This document shows, in pieces, positions 29,287-38,360 of a stretch of DNA of 64,000 bases. The position numbers were made by a program, and so were the translations under genes. Source of the stretch: Salinispora tropica CNB-440 (GTDB lineage: Bacteria > Actinomycetota > Actinomycetes > Mycobacteriales > Micromonosporaceae); the NCBI RefSeq assembly GCF_000016425.1, contig NC_009380.1, positions 2,794,144 through 2,858,143 on the forward strand. The letters are read 5' to 3'. The notes under the pieces were generated by a model. It searched no databases. It worked only from the letters and a program-made list of their open reading frames with translations, and was not told the DNA's origin. The stretch's first letter is position 1. Every line of letters starts with the position of its first letter.

Positions 29287-29380
29287 ACCTGTTCCCCTTG
29301 CGGCAGACGTCCCACGTGCCGTACGCCGTACAGCCTCGCAGCTGGTGAGAGCAGCGCGGATCAGTAGAACGACGTATTCG

Positions 29381-32287
29381 TCAACGCGCGTCCGGTGGCT
29401 GGTTTCGGAGGAGGATCGCGCTCGCCTGCACCCGGGTACGGACCTGCAGCTTGTCGAAGATGTGCGAGACGTGCACCCCGATGGTCCGCTCACTGATGAA
29501 CAGTCGCTGGCCGACTTCCTTGTTGGTCAGCCCCTCTGCCACCGCCGCGAGCACCTCCCGCTCGCGTGCGGTCAGCACCGCCAGTTCCTCCCCATCGGCC
29601 GGGACGCTAGAGGTCGGGTTACCGGCCGTCGTACCCTGCTCCGTCAACACGACCCGTGCGCGGCCGGCGACGGTCCTGATCTCAGCGGTCAGCGGCACCG
29701 CCCCCAGCCCCAGGGCCGCCTGGTACGCCTGGCGGAGCAGCTTCCCGGCCTTCGCGCTACGGCTGCGGCGGGCGAGTAACGCCTCCGCCTGGCGCAGTCG
29801 CGAGTAGGTCGCCGGATAGGGGTGGTGTCGCCGGTCCCACTCTGTCACCGACCGGGCCCAGAGCTCCGGGTCGCTACCGTCGATCCGGCTCACCTCGCCG
29901 GCGCAGAGGGCCAGGAACGCCTCGACCACGCTGCGTACCGGGCGGGCCGCCGTCCCCGCCCGACGAGCCACCCGATCCGCGGCCTCGCGGAGCCGCCGCA
30001 CCGCCGTCTCGTCCACCGAGAGGCTCCGGCTGGCGTGCGCCTCGGCCTCTGCCCGCAGGCCGTGCCAGATCAGCGCGGCAAGAATGACCAGGTCATCGGA
30101 GCGGCTCTCGGTCAGGCCCCGTTGTACGGCCTTCCGCGCCAGGTCGTGCCGGCCCTGCCACATTGCCAGACCGGCTCGCAGGGTGAGCAACGGAATCACG
30201 TGTCGCGCCCCGCCGCCTGCGCAGAGGGTGGCGACCGCGTCGAGGTCCCGGTCGGCAGCCTCGATGTCGCCGTATCCAACGGAGAGCCGACAGCGGGCCA
30301 GCAGCACCTCGACCGCTTCCGCACCGGAGGGTCGGTGCCGCAGCGCCGTCGCGGCCACCTTCTCCGCCTCGGCCCACTGACCAACCCGGAACAGTCCGTT
30401 GATGGCGATGGCCAGCAGCCGGGTCTCGTAGGTCCGGCCGAGCCCGAGGGCGGCGACCCGCTCCGCGCCCCGCCGCGCGACGACCACCCCCTCCTCGAGA
30501 GTGTTCAGCGGCCCGGTCAGCAGCTCGGCCAGATGCAGGTACGCGCAGGCCACATCCTCCGGACGGCCGAACCGCTCAGCCGTGTCCAGGGCGCGACGCA
30601 CCACGGCCAGGCCGGCCTCCGGATCCTCCCGGAAGGCCTCGGAGAATCCCAGGGCGGCGCTGGCCAACACGACCTCCGACGTGGAGCCCGTAACAGTGTC
30701 GGCCAGCTCCAGCGCCTCCCGGGCACGCGTACCGGCGTCGGCATACCGGCCCAGATGTAGCAGCAGCTCGGCGAGGTGAGCCGTGATGGTCGCCCGCTCG
30801 CGGGGCGTACAGTCGGCGGCAGCCAGGGCCCGCTGGTATTCGACCTCGGCCAGCGCGGACCGACCGGCGGCGGCGAGGTAGCGGGCCCGCCGGATGGACA
30901 GACCGCAGGCCGACCGGGAGGCGTCGGCACCCGCCACCTCCTCCAGCAGCGCCAGGGCCCGGGCGTGCTCGCCGCAGTGGTGCGCCGCCTCGGCGGTCCG
31001 CTCCAGCAACATCACCCGGTCGACAGCTGACCCGACGGCAGGCGCCTCGGCCAGCTGCAGGGCACTCGACCAGTGCCGGTGCGCCTCGACGTACCCGTGC
31101 AGCCGCTCGGCCTCCTCGGCGGCCGCCATCGCTGCCGGCAGCGCCCGGACCGGCTCCCCGGCGAGGCGCCAGTGGTGCGCCAGCCGGGCCTGGTGCAGTT
31201 CGGCGTGCGCGCCGGTCAACGCCTGCGCGTAGCGCCGGTGCAGGGCGACTCGCTCCACCGGCAGCAGCTCCTCCTCCAGCACCTCGGCGACCAGCCGGTG
31301 TCGTAGTCGGTAGCCCTCGTCGGCGCCGACCAGCAACCGGTGCGCGACGGCTTCCCGGACCGCGTCGATCAGCTCGTCGTCCGGCAGTCGCACCACCTTT
31401 GCGAGCAGCCAGTGCTCCACCGGCTCCACCCCGACGGCTACTGCGCGTACCACGGCGTGCGCGTCCGGCGGCAGCACCTCCATCCGGGTCAAGAAGATCT
31501 CCCGCAACGTGTCAGAGAGTCCGTCCCGGCCGTCCCGCAGATCGCGAGCCAGCTCCTCCACCACGAAGGGGTTACCGCCGCTCCGCCGCCACAGCTGCTC
31601 GGCGGCGGCTGTTGGCAGGGCTTCACCAGCCACCGCGGCAGCCAACTGCTCGGTGGCGGCACGATCCAACGGTGCCAGGTCGAGCACCCGCACCGTACGC
31701 AGGCGGCGCAGCTCGGTGAGCATCCGGCGCAGCGGGTGCGCGCCCTGGAGGGACTCGGCGCGAACGGCGGCCAGCACCGAGAGTTGCAGATCACCCAGCC
31801 CGGCAAGCAGGTAGAGCAAGAGCTGCCGGGTGCTGCGGTCGGCCCACTGGAGGTCATCGAGGACGAGTACCAACTGTCGCCCGCCGGCGATCAGGTGCAG
31901 TCCGTGGGAGACCTGCTCCAACAGCGCCCCGGCACCGTCGGGGCCACCGGTCTGGTCGACGAACATCTCGAGCAGCCCCCGGAGGGCCGAGGAGGCGCGG
32001 ATGGGCCCGGTGGTCAGCTCGGCGTCGAGGCGACGCAGGGCCTGGCGCAGTGGATGCAGCGGGGAGGCGTCACCGATGTCCAAACAGGCACCGGTGAGCA
32101 GAAGGGCACCCGCGTCCCGCAGCTCGGAACCGACCTCGCGCAGCAGCCGACTCTTGCCAACCCCACTCTCACCAGTGAGGAAAACCGCGGTGGGTTGCCC
32201 CTGGCCGGCGCCGACCAGAGTGGATCTTACCGCCTCCAGTAATTCGGTCCGGCCGACGAGCGGCGCACCATCCACATCGCTGACCAC
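29381..32287 (-). CDS. LAL-type LuxR-family ATPase regulator
   Basis: 968 residues, typical for large ATP-binding LuxR regulators. The Walker A GESGVGKS is at residues 39-46 and the Walker B-like VLVLDDLQWAD near residue 140; TPR-like helices fill the middle; a LuxR HTH ends the protein (LTAREREVLAAVAEGLTNKEVGQRLF, starting near residue 900). It should bind DNA and respond to ATP and an unknown ligand. It diverges from the cyclase/ATPase gene at 32490. The target genes cannot be told from sequence. Confidence 0.93.
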   Translation of the reverse strand: MVSDVDGAPLVGRTELLEAVRSTLVGAGQGQPTAVFLTGESGVGKSRLLREVGSELRDAGALLLTGACLDIGDASPLHPLRQALRRLDAELTTGPIRASSALRGLLEMFVDQTGGPDGAGALLEQVSHGLHLIAGGRQLVLVLDDLQWADRSTRQLLLYLLAGLGDLQLSVLAAVRAESLQGAHPLRRMLTELRRLRTVRVLDLAPLDRAATEQLAAAVAGEALPTAAAEQLWRRSGGNPFVVEELARDLRDGRDGLSDTLREIFLTRMEVLPPDAHAVVRAVAVGVEPVEHWLLAKVVRLPDDELIDAVREAVAHRLLVGADEGYRLRHRLVAEVLEEELLPVERVALHRRYAQALTGAHAELHQARLAHHWRLAGEPVRALPAAMAAAEEAERLHGYVEAHRHWSSALQLAEAPAVGSAVDRVMLLERTAEAAHHCGEHARALALLEEVAGADASRSACGLSIRRARYLAAAGRSALAEVEYQRALAAADCTPRERATITAHLAELLLHLGRYADAGTRAREALELADTVTGSTSEVVLASAALGFSEAFREDPEAGLAVVRRALDTAERFGRPEDVACAYLHLAELLTGPLNTLEEGVVVARRGAERVAALGLGRTYETRLLAIAINGLFRVGQWAEAEKVAATALRHRPSGAEAVEVLLARCRLSVGYGDIEAADRDLDAVATLCAGGGARHVIPLLTLRAGLAMWQGRHDLARKAVQRGLTESRSDDLVILAALIWHGLRAEAEAHASRSLSVDETAVRRLREAADRVARRAGTAARPVRSVVEAFLALCAGEVSRIDGSDPELWARSVTEWDRRHHPYPATYSRLRQAEALLARRSRSAKAGKLLRQAYQAALGLGAVPLTAEIRTVAGRARVVLTEQGTTAGNPTSSVPADGEELAVLTAREREVLAAVAEGLTNKEVGQRLFISERTIGVHVSHIFDKLQVRTRVQASAILLRNQPPDAR

Positions 32288-32321
32288 CCATGCAGACTAG
32301 CCACCGCCTCCGGTGCATTCT

Positions 32322-32343
32322 ACCAGCAATTTAGCTGGTTTTT
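32322..32343 (+). terminator. intrinsic-terminator-like hairpin in a divergent promoter region
   Basis: ACCAGC and GCTGGT arms around a six-base AT loop, running into TTTTT on the plus strand. It lies 147 bases before the cyclase/ATPase gene, where no plus-strand gene ends, so it may be a leader attenuator. Confidence 0.65.
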
Positions 32344-32489
32344 CCCCATCCCGTCGGCATTGTGAACAAAAGTTGCAGCCGGCGGACATACGTCATTCGG
32401 CAGATCCCGCAGCGACGTAAAGCTGACAGTCTCGGATTATCGGCAGGGTTCGCAGGAACCAATCCACCCACGGGGGACCGAAAGGACAG

Positions 32490-34907
32490 ATGCCCGCCAT
32501 GTTGAACGTCACCGCTGGGCCCCGCCCGGTCGCCGACCGGATTCCCAGCACTCCCCCTCACACCCCACGAGTCGGCGCCGACGCACTCGGCCGATGGCCG
32601 GTTCCCGAGGAGAGGCGCACAGTCAGCGTCCTCTTCGCCGACATCGTCGGATCGACCCGGCTGGTCGACCAGCTCGACCCCGAGGAGGTACGGGCCCTGC
32701 AACGGGCCTACTTCGACACGGTGGCCCGGGTGCTGCGCCGCTGGGGTGGAGTGGTGGAGAAGTACATCGGGGACGCGGTGATGGCGCTCTTCGGCGCCAC
32801 GGAGTCCGACGGCTTCGACGCCTACCGTGCGGTACGGGCCGGCCTGGAAATCCAACGCTCGCTAGACCGGCGGACGCTTCCCGGGGTGCCGACACTGCGC
32901 GTACGGGTCGGAGTGGCGACCGGCGAGGCGGTGGTCGACCTCACCACCACCCACAACGGCGCGCACGGCATGGCCAGCGGCGCGGTCATCACCCTCGCCG
33001 CCCGCCTCCAGACGTACGCCCCGCCGGGCGGAGTCGTCCTCTGCACCGTCACCCACCAGGCAACCAACAGGCTGATCGATCAACGTCCGGTGCCCGCGGT
33101 GGCGGTCGTCGGAAAGTCGCTACCCATCGAGGTCTGGCACGCCACCGGCCCGGCCCGGCCCAAGCCGACGCGGCACTGCGGGCCGCTGATCGGGCGACGC
33201 GGGGAGCTCGCCGCCGCCCGGGCCCAGCTGGTGCGCGCGGTGCGGGACCGCCGGCCCCGTTGGGTCTCGGCGACCGGCCCGACGGGCAGCGGACGCAGCC
33301 GGCTACTCCACGAGTTGGTGCGCGTGGTCCCCACAATCGACGGAGCCTCGGTCCACTGGTGTGTGGCGGCGTGCCCGCCGTATCCGGAGCAGCCACTGGC
33401 ACCCGTGGCCGAACTGGTCCGTGCCTTCGCCGGGATCGGTGACCAGGATCCGACCCCGGTAGTCCGGGCCCGGCTCACCTCCGCCGTCGCCGCGGTGGTC
33501 CCGCCGGCACGCCGCACCGAGGTGGTGTCCGCGCTGCAGGAGCTGCTGGAGGAGCCGGACACCAGCGTCACCGCCCATCGGGGGGTGGCGAGGTGGCAGG
33601 AGTGCCTGCTCGGCCTCGCCGAGCGGCAGCCAGTGGTGGTGGCGGTTGACGACCTCGACCGCGGCGCCCCGGAGGTGAGCCGCTTCCTGCACCGGCTGCT
33701 CGCCGCAGCCCGAATCCGGGCACTGCCCCTCGCGGTGATCGCCCTGCACGGTCCGGAGCCGACGACCGCGCGGCTCATCGGGGGCCGACGGGAGGGGCTG
33801 CCGCTGCACCGCTTGTCGACCAGGGAATCCGAACGGCTGCTGCACCACCTGCTGCACCAGGCCGGCCAGCCGGCTGCGCTCGCCAAGGTGCTGCTACCGC
33901 TGGTCCGCGGCCTCCCCGGGCGAGCCGCCGCATATGTGGCGTCGCTGGCCCCCGGCTCCGCACCACCGGTTCCCGATCCGATCCGCCGTGCCCTCGACAC
34001 GCGGCTCGACCAGTTGGACGGCACCCGGCGGGCAGTGTTGATGGCCGCCGCTGCCATCGGGACACCCGTCACACCGGTGCTGCTGGACCGCGTACTCGGC
34101 TGGGCACCGGGCCGGGCGGTCGCGGCGCTACACGATCTGACACATCAGGACCTGCTGGCCGCAGGGCCGAACGGCTACACCGTGCCGGACCCGGTGGTCG
34201 CCTCCGTCGCCGCCGCTCGGCTCACCCGGGCGGTCCGGACCGAGTGGCGCACCCGCGCAGCCGCCCCGGCCGGCTCAGGCCCCGTTCAGGGTGCGGCTAC
34301 GGCCACGGAACTCGGCGATCACCGCACCATCGTCCCGGGTCACGGTGACGTCGTAGATCCCGCTGCGGCCGTACCGGATGCGTTCGGCGGCCCGAGCAAG
34401 CAGCACATCCCCCTCGCGCGCCGGCCGGACAAAGACAATGTCTCCGCCGGCCGCGACCGTCACCGGGCCGTGGCTGTTACAGGCCAACGCGAACGCGGTG
34501 TCGGCGAGCAGGAACAGGTAGCCGCCGTGGGCGATGCGGTGCCCGTTGACCATCGCCCCGGTCACCCGCATCCGGGCCACCGCCGCGCCCGCCGCCGCCT
34601 CGATCAGCTCGATGCCGAGCGCACGCGAGGCGACATCGGCAGCGAACATGTCGTACGCGGCGTTGCGCCGCTGCGGGTCCGGCACCGGACGTTGACCGGA
34701 CCCGTCCGGCTCCGGCGCCGTCGCCCTCTTCCGCCCGGTCGACTCCCGCCGGTCCCGGTGGGGCGGACGATCCGACATCGCCGCTCTCCTCACTACGCCG
34801 GACGAACAATTCGACGATCTTGCCACCGTACGTCACCGCCCCGGGTCCGGCATCACCGAGACCCGGCCGCACCACGCTGCCGCGTGGCCGCGTCGCCCCG
34901 CCGATAG
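32490..34907 (+). CDS. class III nucleotide cyclase domain fused to an ATPase-like regulator, apparently truncated
   Basis: The frame encodes 805 residues. Residues 40-220 are a class III adenylate/guanylate cyclase homology domain with both metal Asp (Asp51 in FADIVGSTR, Asp95 in YIGDAVMALFG); the transition-state Asn is replaced by Thr168 (VITLAAR) while Arg172 is kept. Residues 230-590 resemble an AAA/STAND ATPase, but the Walker A reads GPTGSGRS with Arg for Lys. From about residue 596 the frame runs antisense through the paaI-like gene and shows no domain, and the TPR region usual in this family is absent. It is likely a shortened, perhaps inactive, sensor. The start at 32490 has AAAGGA just upstream. 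Confidence 0.75.
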   Translation: MPAMLNVTAGPRPVADRIPSTPPHTPRVGADALGRWPVPEERRTVSVLFADIVGSTRLVDQLDPEEVRALQRAYFDTVARVLRRWGGVVEKYIGDAVMALFGATESDGFDAYRAVRAGLEIQRSLDRRTLPGVPTLRVRVGVATGEAVVDLTTTHNGAHGMASGAVITLAARLQTYAPPGGVVLCTVTHQATNRLIDQRPVPAVAVVGKSLPIEVWHATGPARPKPTRHCGPLIGRRGELAAARAQLVRAVRDRRPRWVSATGPTGSGRSRLLHELVRVVPTIDGASVHWCVAACPPYPEQPLAPVAELVRAFAGIGDQDPTPVVRARLTSAVAAVVPPARRTEVVSALQELLEEPDTSVTAHRGVARWQECLLGLAERQPVVVAVDDLDRGAPEVSRFLHRLLAAARIRALPLAVIALHGPEPTTARLIGGRREGLPLHRLSTRESERLLHHLLHQAGQPAALAKVLLPLVRGLPGRAAAYVASLAPGSAPPVPDPIRRALDTRLDQLDGTRRAVLMAAAAIGTPVTPVLLDRVLGWAPGRAVAALHDLTHQDLLAAGPNGYTVPDPVVASVAAARLTRAVRTEWRTRAAAPAGSGPVQGAATATELGDHRTIVPGHGDVVDPAAAVPDAFGGPSKQHIPLARRPDKDNVSAGRDRHRAVAVTGQRERGVGEQEQVAAVGDAVPVDHRPGHPHPGHRRARRRLDQLDAERTRGDIGSEHVVRGVAPLRVRHRTLTGPVRLRRRRPLPPGRLPPVPVGRTIRHRRSPHYAGRTIRRSCHRTSPPRVRHHRDPAAPRCRVAASPRR
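34275..34778 (-). CDS. PaaI-like hotdog-fold acyl-CoA thioesterase
   Basis: 167 residues. The hotdog signature is VNGHRIAHGGYLFLLADTAFA, with HGG and a downstream Asp, plus GDIVFVRPAREGDVL. Related PaaI enzymes hydrolyse phenylacetyl-CoA derivatives; the genes of the phenylacetate pathway are not nearby. The start is the ATG at 34778 with AGGAGA six bases upstream; the first 30 or so residues are a charged extension. The whole gene lies antisense inside the reading frame of the cyclase/ATPase gene. The hotdog motifs make this the real coding strand. Confidence 0.88.
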   Translation of the reverse strand: MSDRPPHRDRRESTGRKRATAPEPDGSGQRPVPDPQRRNAAYDMFAADVASRALGIELIEAAAGAAVARMRVTGAMVNGHRIAHGGYLFLLADTAFALACNSHGPVTVAAGGDIVFVRPAREGDVLLARAAERIRYGRSGIYDVTVTRDDGAVIAEFRGRSRTLNGA

Positions 34908-34930
34908 GGTGGGCGCGTTCGACGGCGGGG
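34896..34930. promoter_or_regulatory. inverted repeat in the crcB leader
   Basis: CCCCGCCG at 34896-34903 and CGGCGGGG at 34923-34930, just before the crcB ribosome binding site. I could not recognise a fluoride riboswitch in it. Confidence 0.35.
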
Positions 34931-34946
34931 TGGAGGGGAGAAGCGG

Positions 34947-35450
34947 GTGTCCGGACCGGAGCAGCGACGCCTCGACCCCGATGTCGACATGGCCGTGCCC
35001 GCCGATCGAGCAGAGCTGCCCACCCACCCGGCCGCGGTGCTCGCCGCCGTCTCCGCCGGCGGTGTCCTGGGCGCGCTGGCCCGCGCCGGCCTGTCGGCCG
35101 TGCTGCCATCCGATCCGGCGGGCTTCCCGGTGCCGACGTTCGCGGTCAACCTGAGCGGATGTCTGCTGATCGGCGTGCTGATGGCGGTGCTCGCCAAGCG
35201 GGCCAACCCACCGGCTCTGGCCCGGCCGTTTCTCGGGGTCGGGGTGCTCGGCGGCTACACCACCTTCGCCACCCATGCCGTGGAGGCGCGGCAGCTGGCT
35301 GCCACCGGCGCGGCGACAACCGCCCTGGCCTACCTCGCGGCGACCCTGGCCGGCGCGCTACTCGCCGTCTGGGTTGGGTACGCGGCCACCGACCGGCTCA
35401 CGTCGTCGGCCAGCGGCACCGAGCCAGGACAGCGGCCGGCGACCGGATGA
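34947..35450 (+). CDS. crcB: CrcB/Fluc fluoride channel subunit 1
   Basis: 167 residues, longer than most CrcB (about 125) because of a roughly 40-residue hydrophilic N-terminus. The family motifs VNLSGCLLIG and GGYTTFATHA are present, with four hydrophobic segments. Fluc channels export fluoride as dual-topology dimers; actinobacteria often make a heterodimer from two tandem genes. It starts at a GTG with AGGGGAGA upstream and overlaps the second crcB by ATGA. Confidence 0.92.
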   Translation: MSGPEQRRLDPDVDMAVPADRAELPTHPAAVLAAVSAGGVLGALARAGLSAVLPSDPAGFPVPTFAVNLSGCLLIGVLMAVLAKRANPPALARPFLGVGVLGGYTTFATHAVEARQLAATGAATTALAYLAATLAGALLAVWVGYAATDRLTSSASGTEPGQRPATG

Positions 35451-35812
35451 CCGCGTTGCTCGTCGCGCTCGGCGCGGCCGTCGGGGCGCCGCTGCGCTAC
35501 CTCGCCGACCGAGCGGTACAGGACCGCTTCGGTACCCGCTTCCCCTGGGGCACGTTGACCGTCAACGTGGCCGGCTCGCTCCTGCTCGGGTTCCTGCTGG
35601 GGCTCCCGCTCCCGCCGGCGGCTGGCGTGCTGCTCGGCACCGGGCTCTGCGGTGCCCTCACCACATACTCGACGTCCAGCTACGAGACCCTGCGCCTGGC
35701 CACCGCCGGCCGGTTCCGTCCGGCAGTGGCCAATGCGCTACTTGGCGTCGTCGCCGCGGTGGCAGCGGCGACGCTCGGCCACCTCGCGGCGACCGCCCTG
35801 CCCTGGCCGTAA
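35447..35812 (+). CDS. crcB: CrcB/Fluc fluoride channel subunit 2
   Basis: 121 residues. The motifs LTVNVAGSLLLGFLLG and ALTTYSTSSYET are diagnostic, with four membrane segments. The start ATG at 35447 overlaps the stop of the first crcB, so the two are translated together and probably form a heterodimer with opposite topologies. The reading frame upstream to 34820 has no family features. Confidence 0.93.
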   Translation: MTALLVALGAAVGAPLRYLADRAVQDRFGTRFPWGTLTVNVAGSLLLGFLLGLPLPPAAGVLLGTGLCGALTTYSTSSYETLRLATAGRFRPAVANALLGVVAAVAAATLGHLAATALPWP

Positions 35813-35835
35813 GCCGGACCGTCGCGCTCCCCACT

Positions 35836-35847
35836 GCCCCGCGGGGC
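35836..35847. terminator. short palindrome between convergent genes
   Basis: GCCCCGCGGGGC lies in the 54-base gap between crcB and the end of the cobalamin operon. Weak candidate for a shared terminator. Confidence 0.35.
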
Positions 35848-35866
35848 GGAACAACCGTGAGTCGGC

Positions 35867-37528
35867 TCAGTGGCCGGACGCGGCCAGGGCCGGCTCCTCG
35901 GCGAACGCCGCGACCGGGCCAACCACGAAGACCGCCGGGGGACGCACGCCCGCCCGCGCCGCCACCGCCGCGATCCCGTCCAGGCGCGCGGGCAGTGAAC
36001 GCTGTCCCGGATGACCGGCATCCTGCACCGCGACGACCGGGGTGTCCGGGGCGCGCCCGTGCGCGATCAGCGCTGCGGCGACAGCCCCGATCGTGTCGAC
36101 TCCCATCAGCACCACCACGGTGCCCCGGGCCCGGCCCAGCGCCGCCCAGTCGATCAGCGAGTTCGGATGCCCCGGCGGTAGGTGCCCGGAGACGACGGTG
36201 AACTCGTGCGCTGTCCCGCGATGGGTGACCGGTATCCCGGCCAGGGCCGCCGCGGCCACCGCGCTGGTCACCCCCGGCACCACGGTCACCGGAACCCCGG
36301 CCGCCGCGCAGGCCAACACCTCCTCGTGCCCGCGCCCGAAGACGAACGGGTCGCCCCCCTTGAGCCGGACCACCCGCCGTCCGGCGCGGGCGTGCCGGAC
36401 CAGTGCGGTGTTGATGACGTCCTGCCCGACGGACGGCCCCCGGGGTGACTTCGCCGCGTCCACCACCCGCACCCCCGGACGTAGTCCGGCGAGCAGCCCC
36501 TGCGGGGCGAGCCGGTCCACCACCACCACATCGGCGACCTCCAGCAGCTCCCGGCCCCGAACGGTGATCAGATCCGCTGGGCCCGGCCCGCCGCCGACGA
36601 TCGCCACCTCCCCCGGGCGCAACGCGGGCTCGGGGTGCTGATGATGGTGGTCGTGGTGGTGGTGGTGCCCGCCCACCGGGTCGTCCGGGTGGTCGTGCGG
36701 GGTCTGCGGCCGGCCCACCTTGTCGACGAAGCCCGGCATCGATACCCGGTACGCACAGGTGTCGCAGTTCATCCGAATGTCGCCGCGCACCGCCTCCTCG
36801 TGCCGTTCCAGCACCAGGTCGGCCAGGGCGTCGCAGTCGCCGATCAGGTCCGCCACCCGCAGGTCCAACTCCGGATGGGCGGCGGCGAACTCCCGCGCCT
36901 GGGCCCGGATCCGATCCGGTAGCACCCCGGCGAACAGGAAGTACGGGGCGACGACGATCCGCCGCGCCCCGAGCCGGCGCAGCCGGTCCAGGACCGCCGG
37001 CACGGATGGCTCGGCGAGTGAGATGAAGCCCGGTTCGACGCCCGCGTAGCCCCGTCCCTCCCACAACAACCGGGCCACCTTGGCCACCTCGGCGTTCGCG
37101 TCCGGGTCGGTGGAGCCACGCCCGATCAACGCCACCCACGTGTCGGCCCGATCCGCGCCGGCCAGCGCCGCGTCGATCCGCTCCTCAAGGGCGGTGTGCA
37201 GCATCGGGTGCGGACCGAGCGGTCGGCCGTAGGCGTATGACAGGCCGGGGTGGCGCTGCTGTTCCCGGGCCAACGCGGCCGGAATGTCGCCCTTGCCGTG
37301 CCCGGCTGCGGTCAACACCAGCGGCAGCGCCACCAGCGCCCGATGCCCCCGGTCGGCGAGCGCGCCGACCGCGTCGGTCAGGGGCGGACGGGACAACTCG
37401 ATGAAGCCGCCCTCGACGTCGCCAACCGTACCGCCGGCACGGGTACGCACCCGCTCGACCAGCGCGGCGAACTGCGCCACCCCCTCGGCGCTACGGGTGC
37501 CGTGCCCGACGATGACCAATGCGGTCAC
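35867..37528 (-). CDS. fused sirohydrochlorin cobaltochelatase (CbiX) - uroporphyrinogen-III C-methyltransferase (CobA)
   Basis: 553 residues. Residues 1-250 are a long CbiX: VIVGHGTRSAEG at the start, LTAAGHGKGDIP, and a second half with APYFLFAGVLPDR. An MNCDTC motif (Cys255, Cys258) like the Fe-S site of Bacillus megaterium CbiX precedes a His-rich linker (residues 278-298, eleven His). Residues 305-553 are CobA: VAIVGGGPGPADLIT, RLKGGDPFVFGRG, VVPGVTSA. The fusion would couple precorrin-2 formation with cobalt insertion. It starts at a GTG overlapping the cobH stop and is the last gene of the operon. Confidence 0.92.
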   Translation of the reverse strand: MTALVIVGHGTRSAEGVAQFAALVERVRTRAGGTVGDVEGGFIELSRPPLTDAVGALADRGHRALVALPLVLTAAGHGKGDIPAALAREQQRHPGLSYAYGRPLGPHPMLHTALEERIDAALAGADRADTWVALIGRGSTDPDANAEVAKVARLLWEGRGYAGVEPGFISLAEPSVPAVLDRLRRLGARRIVVAPYFLFAGVLPDRIRAQAREFAAAHPELDLRVADLIGDCDALADLVLERHEEAVRGDIRMNCDTCAYRVSMPGFVDKVGRPQTPHDHPDDPVGGHHHHHDHHHQHPEPALRPGEVAIVGGGPGPADLITVRGRELLEVADVVVVDRLAPQGLLAGLRPGVRVVDAAKSPRGPSVGQDVINTALVRHARAGRRVVRLKGGDPFVFGRGHEEVLACAAAGVPVTVVPGVTSAVAAAALAGIPVTHRGTAHEFTVVSGHLPPGHPNSLIDWAALGRARGTVVVLMGVDTIGAVAAALIAHGRAPDTPVVAVQDAGHPGQRSLPARLDGIAAVAARAGVRPPAVFVVGPVAAFAEEPALAASGH

Positions 37529-38115
37529 TCTTCCCCCTCCACATAGAGCAGGGCGTTGAGGGCGGCGGCGGCAACCGCCGACCCGCCCTTCTCGCCCCGG
37601 TTCGAGATTCCCGGCAGGCCACTGACCCGCAGCGCGGCCTTCGACTCCGCGGCGCCGACGAAGCCCACCGGCAGGCCGACCACCAGGGCCGGCCGGGCAT
37701 CCAGGGCGAGTAGTTCGGTCAGTGCGGTGGGCGCGCAGCCGACCACCCACACCGCACCGGGCCCCACCCGGTCCAGGGCGATCCGCACCGCGGCGGCCGA
37801 ACGGGTGATCCCGGCCCGCCGAGCCAACTCGGCGGTGCCCGCCTCGGCGACCGGGCAGATCGTCGCCCGGCCGGTGATCCCGGCGGCGACCATCGCCACG
37901 TCGGCCACCACCGGTGCGCCCGACCGCAACGCGGCCAGCCCACCGGCCAGGGCGATCTCGTCACACACCAGATCCGTCACGTAGCTCAGGTCCGCGCTGG
38001 CGTGTACCACCCGCTCGGTGACCGCACGGGTCAGCGGCGGCAGGTGCCGCAGGTCGACCCGCTCCCGCAGAATCCGGTACGACTCCATCTCGATCGGGTG
38101 CACCGGCCGGCTCAT
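37525..38115 (-). CDS. cobH: precorrin-8X methylmutase
   Basis: 196 residues, CobH/CbiC family. The N-terminal HPIEMESYRILRE, ending in a Glu/Ser/Tyr cluster, and the C-terminal GISNRGEKGGSAVAAAALNAL are typical. It migrates the methyl group from C11 to C12 to give (cobyrinic or) hydrogenobyrinic acid. The ATG at 38115 overlaps the stop of the ferredoxin gene. Confidence 0.95.
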   Translation of the reverse strand: MSRPVHPIEMESYRILRERVDLRHLPPLTRAVTERVVHASADLSYVTDLVCDEIALAGGLAALRSGAPVVADVAMVAAGITGRATICPVAEAGTAELARRAGITRSAAAVRIALDRVGPGAVWVVGCAPTALTELLALDARPALVVGLPVGFVGAAESKAALRVSGLPGISNRGEKGGSAVAAAALNALLYVEGEE

Positions 38116-38360
38116 CCGTCCTCCCGCACCGGTACGGCGTTGACCGGGGTGGTGACCATCGGCTCCTCCAGGTGTCGCGGGCCGGCGGCGCGGATCGCGC
38201 CGACCGGGCAGATCTCCAGGCACTCCAGGCAACCGGTGCAGCGGTCGGCGCGGATGACGAGGCCGCCGGGCACCGGCCGGATGGCGTGCGTGGGGCAGGT
38301 CAGCAGGCAGGCCCCACAGCCCTGGCAGGCGTCGACGAGCACCGGCGCCGGGCCGGTCAT
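38112..38360 (-). CDS. 2[4Fe-4S] ferredoxin of the cobalamin operon
   Basis: 82 residues with two cluster motifs, CQGCGACLLTCP and CTGCLECLEICP. It probably delivers electrons to a corrin step, such as ring contraction or cobalt reduction, since no cobG or cobK gene is visible here. The ATG at 38360 overlaps the cbiG-cobJ stop. The tail of about 25 residues after the second cluster is not conserved in short ferredoxins. Confidence 0.88.
   Translation of the reverse strand: MTGPAPVLVDACQGCGACLLTCPTHAIRPVPGGLVIRADRCTGCLECLEICPVGAIRAAGPRHLEEPMVTTPVNAVPVREDG

Noticed and set aside
34820-34946. Possible fluoride riboswitch before crcB
   Set aside because: Only an inverted repeat is visible; the conserved fluoride-aptamer segments could not be found.
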